Below, piece after piece: positions 61,362 through 64,000 of a stretch of 64,000 nucleotides of DNA. Source of the DNA: Amycolatopsis suaedae (GTDB lineage Bacteria > Actinomycetota > Actinomycetes > Mycobacteriales > Pseudonocardiaceae). Where the stretch lies: assembly GCF_004214935.1 (NCBI RefSeq), contig NZ_SFCC01000008.1, positions 248,001-312,000 on the forward strand, read 5' to 3'. A program made the translations under genes and the position numbers. Under the pieces are notes generated by a model. It was given only the letters and a program-made list of their open reading frames with translations. It had not been told where the DNA came from and did no database searches. Numbering within the stretch: position 1 is the first letter of the stretch; every line of letters begins with the position of its first letter.

Positions 61362-63374
61362 TCAGCAGGTCAGGACCGGATTCGCCCAGTCACCGCGGTC
61401 GTAGGAGTTGTTGTCGCCACCGTCGGTGACCGACAGGCGCAGGAACCGCGCGCCGGTGAGGTCACCGCTGATGCCGATCGCCGGGTCCTGCCAGGTGCGG
61501 ACGCCGGTCTCGGCGGCCTTGCGGGAGTCGGCCCAGATCTGGAACGCCGACGACCCCTGCTGGCGCGGCTCACGCTCGTCGTCGATGCCGACGTCGGTGA
61601 CCAGCGACCGGCACCGCCCGCCGAGGTAGAACACGATCTCGCTGACCGCATGTGCCCCGATGCCCTTCGCGTACCGGACGCCGTTGATCGTCAGCGGCTT
61701 GCCGTCGCCTGCCGGGACGCTGCCGTTGGACATGTCCCGCTCGGGCGGGCCGTAGCCGTTCCTGGCGTAGGCCCACGCCACGTCGCTGAGCGCGCTCACC
61801 CCCTGCGGCACCGGCTTCGGCACCGACAGCGTGGTCTCCTCCGCGGCGGTCACCCGGCCGCGGCCGAGCACCGTGTACTCGGTACCGCTGCGCAGCACCG
61901 CCGTCGTCCCCTCCGCTCCGGCGGGCGGGGTGACCCGCCATTTCGCCACGGCCGACTGACCGGTCCCGACGACCGGCAGCGCGGGACCGCTGACCTGCTC
62001 GACCCGCCACCCCGCCGGGGCGGTCAGCGTCGCCCGCGGCCGCAGCACCGGCACCACGGCGTGGTTGGTGACCGAGACCGTCGCATCGAACGGCATGCCC
62101 GCGGGCGTCAGGTTGCCCGGCACGCCCGGCGCCGGCGCGGTCAGCTCCAGCCCGGCACTGACCAGCGGCTCCCGCAATGGCCAGCCCAGCGCGTCGGCCT
62201 TCACCCGGAAGATCGTGGTGGCGTGCGGCGCGACGACCGCCGAGATGACACCGGCGCTCTGGTAGTTCCTGCCGGTCCAGACGTCGCGCAGCTGGTAGCC
62301 GGGCCGCTGCGGCAGCCCCGCGGCCCGCGCCGTGGTCGAGATCCGGGCGTTGGCCTCGGTCTCGTTGAACAACGCGACCGCGACGTCGCCGCCGGCCAGC
62401 GGCTTGGCCAGCACCCACAGGCCGTTCTCGCTGGACAGCACCCTGGCCTGGACGCCGAGCTTGTCCTGGTCGATGGCGATGACCTCGCGGTTGCGCAGGA
62501 TGTCCAGATGCTCGCGGGAGATCTCCCGCAGGTCGGCGCCGATCAGCAGCGGTGCGGCCATCATCGCCCACAGCCCGAAGTGCGACCGGTACTCGGTGGT
62601 GGTCATGCCGCCGTTGCCGACCTCCAGCATGTCCGGGTCGTTCCAGCGCCCCGGCCCGGCGTAGCGCGCCAGCGGGGCGTTGCGCTTGAAGATGTCGACG
62701 GTCTTGCTCCAGGTGTCGTTGATGTCACCGGTGGTTCGCCACAGGTGACCGACGTCGGCGCCCCACTCCCACGGCTTGTTCTCGCCCCACTCGCACAGCG
62801 AGTAGACGATGGGCCGCCCGGTCTTCTTCAGCGCGTCCCGCATGGTCGTGTACCGCAGCTTCGCGTCGACGCCCTGGTTGTTGCAGTTGTCGTACTTGAG
62901 GTAGTCGACGCCCCAGTCGGCGAACGTCTGCGCGTCGATCTCCTCGAACCCCAGCGAACCGGGCATGGTCTTCGCGCAGGTCAGCGTGCCCGCGCTGGTG
63001 TAGATGCCGAACTTCAGGCCCCGGGCGTGCACGTAGTCGGCCAGCGCCTTGATGCCGCTGGGGAACCGGGTCGGATGGGGCAGGTACCGCTTGGTGACCG
63101 GGTCGCGCTCCGGCGCGGCCCAGCAGTCGTCGACGTTGACGTACTGGTAGCCGGCGTCGCGCAGTCCGTCGCGGACGAAGATGTCGGCCATGTCCCGGAT
63201 CATCTTCTCGTCGATGTCGCAGCCGGTGGTGTTCCAGTTGTTGAATCCCATGGGCGGCGTGAGCGCCAGCCCGTCGGGCAGCGCCGTGGCGGGCGTGGCC
63301 GTCGCGACGGTCAGTCCCAGCACCGTCGCGGCGGAGGCCACGGCGGCGATCATCTTGCGTGCCAGTGGAAACAC
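61362..63374 (-). CDS. Secreted alpha-galactosidase (GH27) with C-terminal NPCBM-like domain
   Basis: 670 residues from GTG 63374 with AGGAGG. Signal peptide about 1-32; GH27 TIM barrel with TPPMGFNNWNTTGCDIDE, nucleophile Asp162 (YLKYDNCN), CEWGENKPWEWG, acid/base Asp in RWNDPDMLE (about 246); an antiparallel beta domain (370-400 region); an NEW3-type Ig-like domain (about 415-500); and a terminal NPCBM galactose-binding-type domain (VAWAYARNGYGPPERDMSNG, KGIGAHAVSEIVFYLGGRC). Releases terminal alpha-galactose (or beta-L-arabinopyranose) from polysaccharides outside the cell. The neighbour upstream is also a secreted sugar-active protein. Confidence 0.93.
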   Translation of the reverse strand: MFPLARKMIAAVASAATVLGLTVATATPATALPDGLALTPPMGFNNWNTTGCDIDEKMIRDMADIFVRDGLRDAGYQYVNVDDCWAAPERDPVTKRYLPHPTRFPSGIKALADYVHARGLKFGIYTSAGTLTCAKTMPGSLGFEEIDAQTFADWGVDYLKYDNCNNQGVDAKLRYTTMRDALKKTGRPIVYSLCEWGENKPWEWGADVGHLWRTTGDINDTWSKTVDIFKRNAPLARYAGPGRWNDPDMLEVGNGGMTTTEYRSHFGLWAMMAAPLLIGADLREISREHLDILRNREVIAIDQDKLGVQARVLSSENGLWVLAKPLAGGDVAVALFNETEANARISTTARAAGLPQRPGYQLRDVWTGRNYQSAGVISAVVAPHATTIFRVKADALGWPLREPLVSAGLELTAPAPGVPGNLTPAGMPFDATVSVTNHAVVPVLRPRATLTAPAGWRVEQVSGPALPVVGTGQSAVAKWRVTPPAGAEGTTAVLRSGTEYTVLGRGRVTAAEETTLSVPKPVPQGVSALSDVAWAYARNGYGPPERDMSNGSVPAGDGKPLTINGVRYAKGIGAHAVSEIVFYLGGRCRSLVTDVGIDDEREPRQQGSSAFQIWADSRKAAETGVRTWQDPAIGISGDLTGARFLRLSVTDGGDNNSYDRGDWANPVLTC

Positions 63375-63386
63375 TGCGAACTCCTC

Positions 63387-64000
63387 CTAGACGTACTGGT
63401 AGGCCTTGTAGTCGCGGATCAGCTGGTAGGTGTTCTGCAGCCCGGAACTCTCGATGCTGCGGTAGATGCCCCACTTGGGCCGCAGGTAGTTCTTGTCCCG
63501 CCACAGGTCGACGGCGGTGGTGCGCCGGTCGACGACGGTGGTGGCGCCGTCACGCAGCACCATGCGCAGGAACCCGCCGCTGTTGGCCGCCTTGAACTCG
63601 AACTCGACGCCGATCCACCTGTTCTGCAGCGGGGCGTAGTCGGTGAGGTCGTGCTCGGTGTTGGCGTCGTTGTCGCGCAGGGTCAGCACCGTCAGCCGTG
63701 GCCTGCCGGACTTCATCCGCGGCGTCAGTGTCCACAGCGGACCGCCGACGTCCTGCACCTTCATCTGCATGATGTGGGTGAACCGGGTGGTCGCGGTGAG
63801 CGAGCTCGGCCAGTAGGCCTGGTAGGAGATCCGCCAGGTGGTGTCCTTGTTGATCTTCAGGACCTGCCCGTTGGCACGCATGCCCTTCGACTCGTTGCGC
63901 TGCCGGTCCGAACCGTCCCGGTCGCGGGTGTGCATGTCGAAGCGGTAGACCCCGTCCTGGACGTAGATGTGCTTGACGCCGGGGTGCGAGCCGGCTCGGT
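63387..64000 (-). CDS. Jelly-roll polysaccharide lyase-like protein, N-terminus beyond window
   Basis: The frame is open to the window edge, so the visible ~204 residues are the C-terminal part. VYRFDMHTRDRDGSDRQRNE, WRISYQAYWPSS, FTHIMQMKVQDVGGP, RWIGVEFEFKAANSGGFLRM and PKWGIYRSIESSGLQNTY match secreted beta-jelly-roll proteins of the polysaccharide lyase type (the FRF...R-x-E strand carries the usual active-site residues). Exact family and substrate are not certain. It ends 12 nt before the alpha-galactosidase start, so the two are one operon for polysaccharide breakdown. Confidence 0.7.
   Translation of the reverse strand, partial: RAGSHPGVKHIYVQDGVYRFDMHTRDRDGSDRQRNESKGMRANGQVLKINKDTTWRISYQAYWPSSLTATTRFTHIMQMKVQDVGGPLWTLTPRMKSGRPRLTVLTLRDNDANTEHDLTDYAPLQNRWIGVEFEFKAANSGGFLRMVLRDGATTVVDRRTTAVDLWRDKNYLRPKWGIYRSIESSGLQNTYQLIRDYKAYQYV

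Overview
The window is 64 kb of very GC-rich actinobacterial chromosome, most likely from the Pseudonocardiales (Amycolatopsis-like). Evidence: GC-ending codons almost throughout, many GTG starts, ATGA/GTGA/TGATG gene overlaps, DUF1707 proteins, a DUF3516 helicase, a mycobacterial-type AccA3, and a gene order close to that remembered for M. tuberculosis Rv3302c-Rv3315c (glpD2, lpdA, Rv3304, amiA1/amiB1, deoD, pmmB, upp, Rv3311, add, deoA, cdd). No rRNA, tRNA, transposase, integrase or CRISPR array was seen.

Layout. 1-5.1 kb: end of accA3, a DUF1707 gene, a small membrane gene pair, a repeat-rich gap, an acyl-CoA synthetase. 5.1-9.3 kb: glycerol catabolism (glpD divergent from glpF-glpK). 9.3-12.5 kb: a glyoxalase-fold protein, then a class F sortase behind three secreted proteins sharing an ETG motif. 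12.7-17.1 kb: lpdA, a gamma-glutamylcyclotransferase-like gene, a DUF559 cassette, an M20 amidohydrolase. 17.2-22.5 kb: methylmalonyl-CoA mutase operon (mutA-mutB-meaB-small membrane protein). 22.6-31.8 kb: Ser/Thr kinase, purine nucleoside phosphorylase, glycosyltransferase, P-loop kinase, pmmB with two partner genes, a second repeat-rich gap, secreted cyclophilin, alpha/beta hydrolase. 31.8-37.9 kb: a minimal Rho paralog, a degenerate LigD-like protein, lprG with its MFS partner, an unusual histidyl-tRNA synthetase. 38.0-46.7 kb: aldo-keto reductase/MerR pair, TetR, upp, DUF1707-LiaF-like gene, deoC with two aldehyde dehydrogenase genes, TetR, cytochrome P450. 46.7-61.1 kb: DUF3516 helicase, Rv3311-like gene, add, coiled-coil gene, second DUF559-type cassette, and a nucleoside uptake/salvage operon (BMP lipoprotein, ABC ATPase, two permeases, cdd, deoA). 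61.3-64 kb: secreted alpha-galactosidase and a partial secreted jelly-roll lyase-like gene.

How the genes work together. The main themes are nucleoside uptake and salvage (BMP-ABC importer, cdd, deoA, add, deoD, deoC, pmmB, upp), in which deoxyribose phosphate is cleaved by DeoC and its acetaldehyde probably oxidised by the adjacent dehydrogenase; glycerol use; and propionyl-CoA/methylmalonyl-CoA metabolism (accA3, mutAB, meaB).

The most unusual feature is the non-coding architecture. Two orphan AbiEi/DUF559-type genes are each bracketed by a matched pair of intergenic repeats (60-bp inverted repeats, about 52/60 matching by eye; 51-bp palindromes, 50/51 matching), and each has two tandem CCACA-type boxes in the same place upstream. 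Two other gaps carry a roughly 310-380 bp composite non-coding module built from a palindrome plus tandem 20-22-bp units. About 16 genes have a TAnnnT box 6-8 nt before the start codon, implying leaderless transcription.
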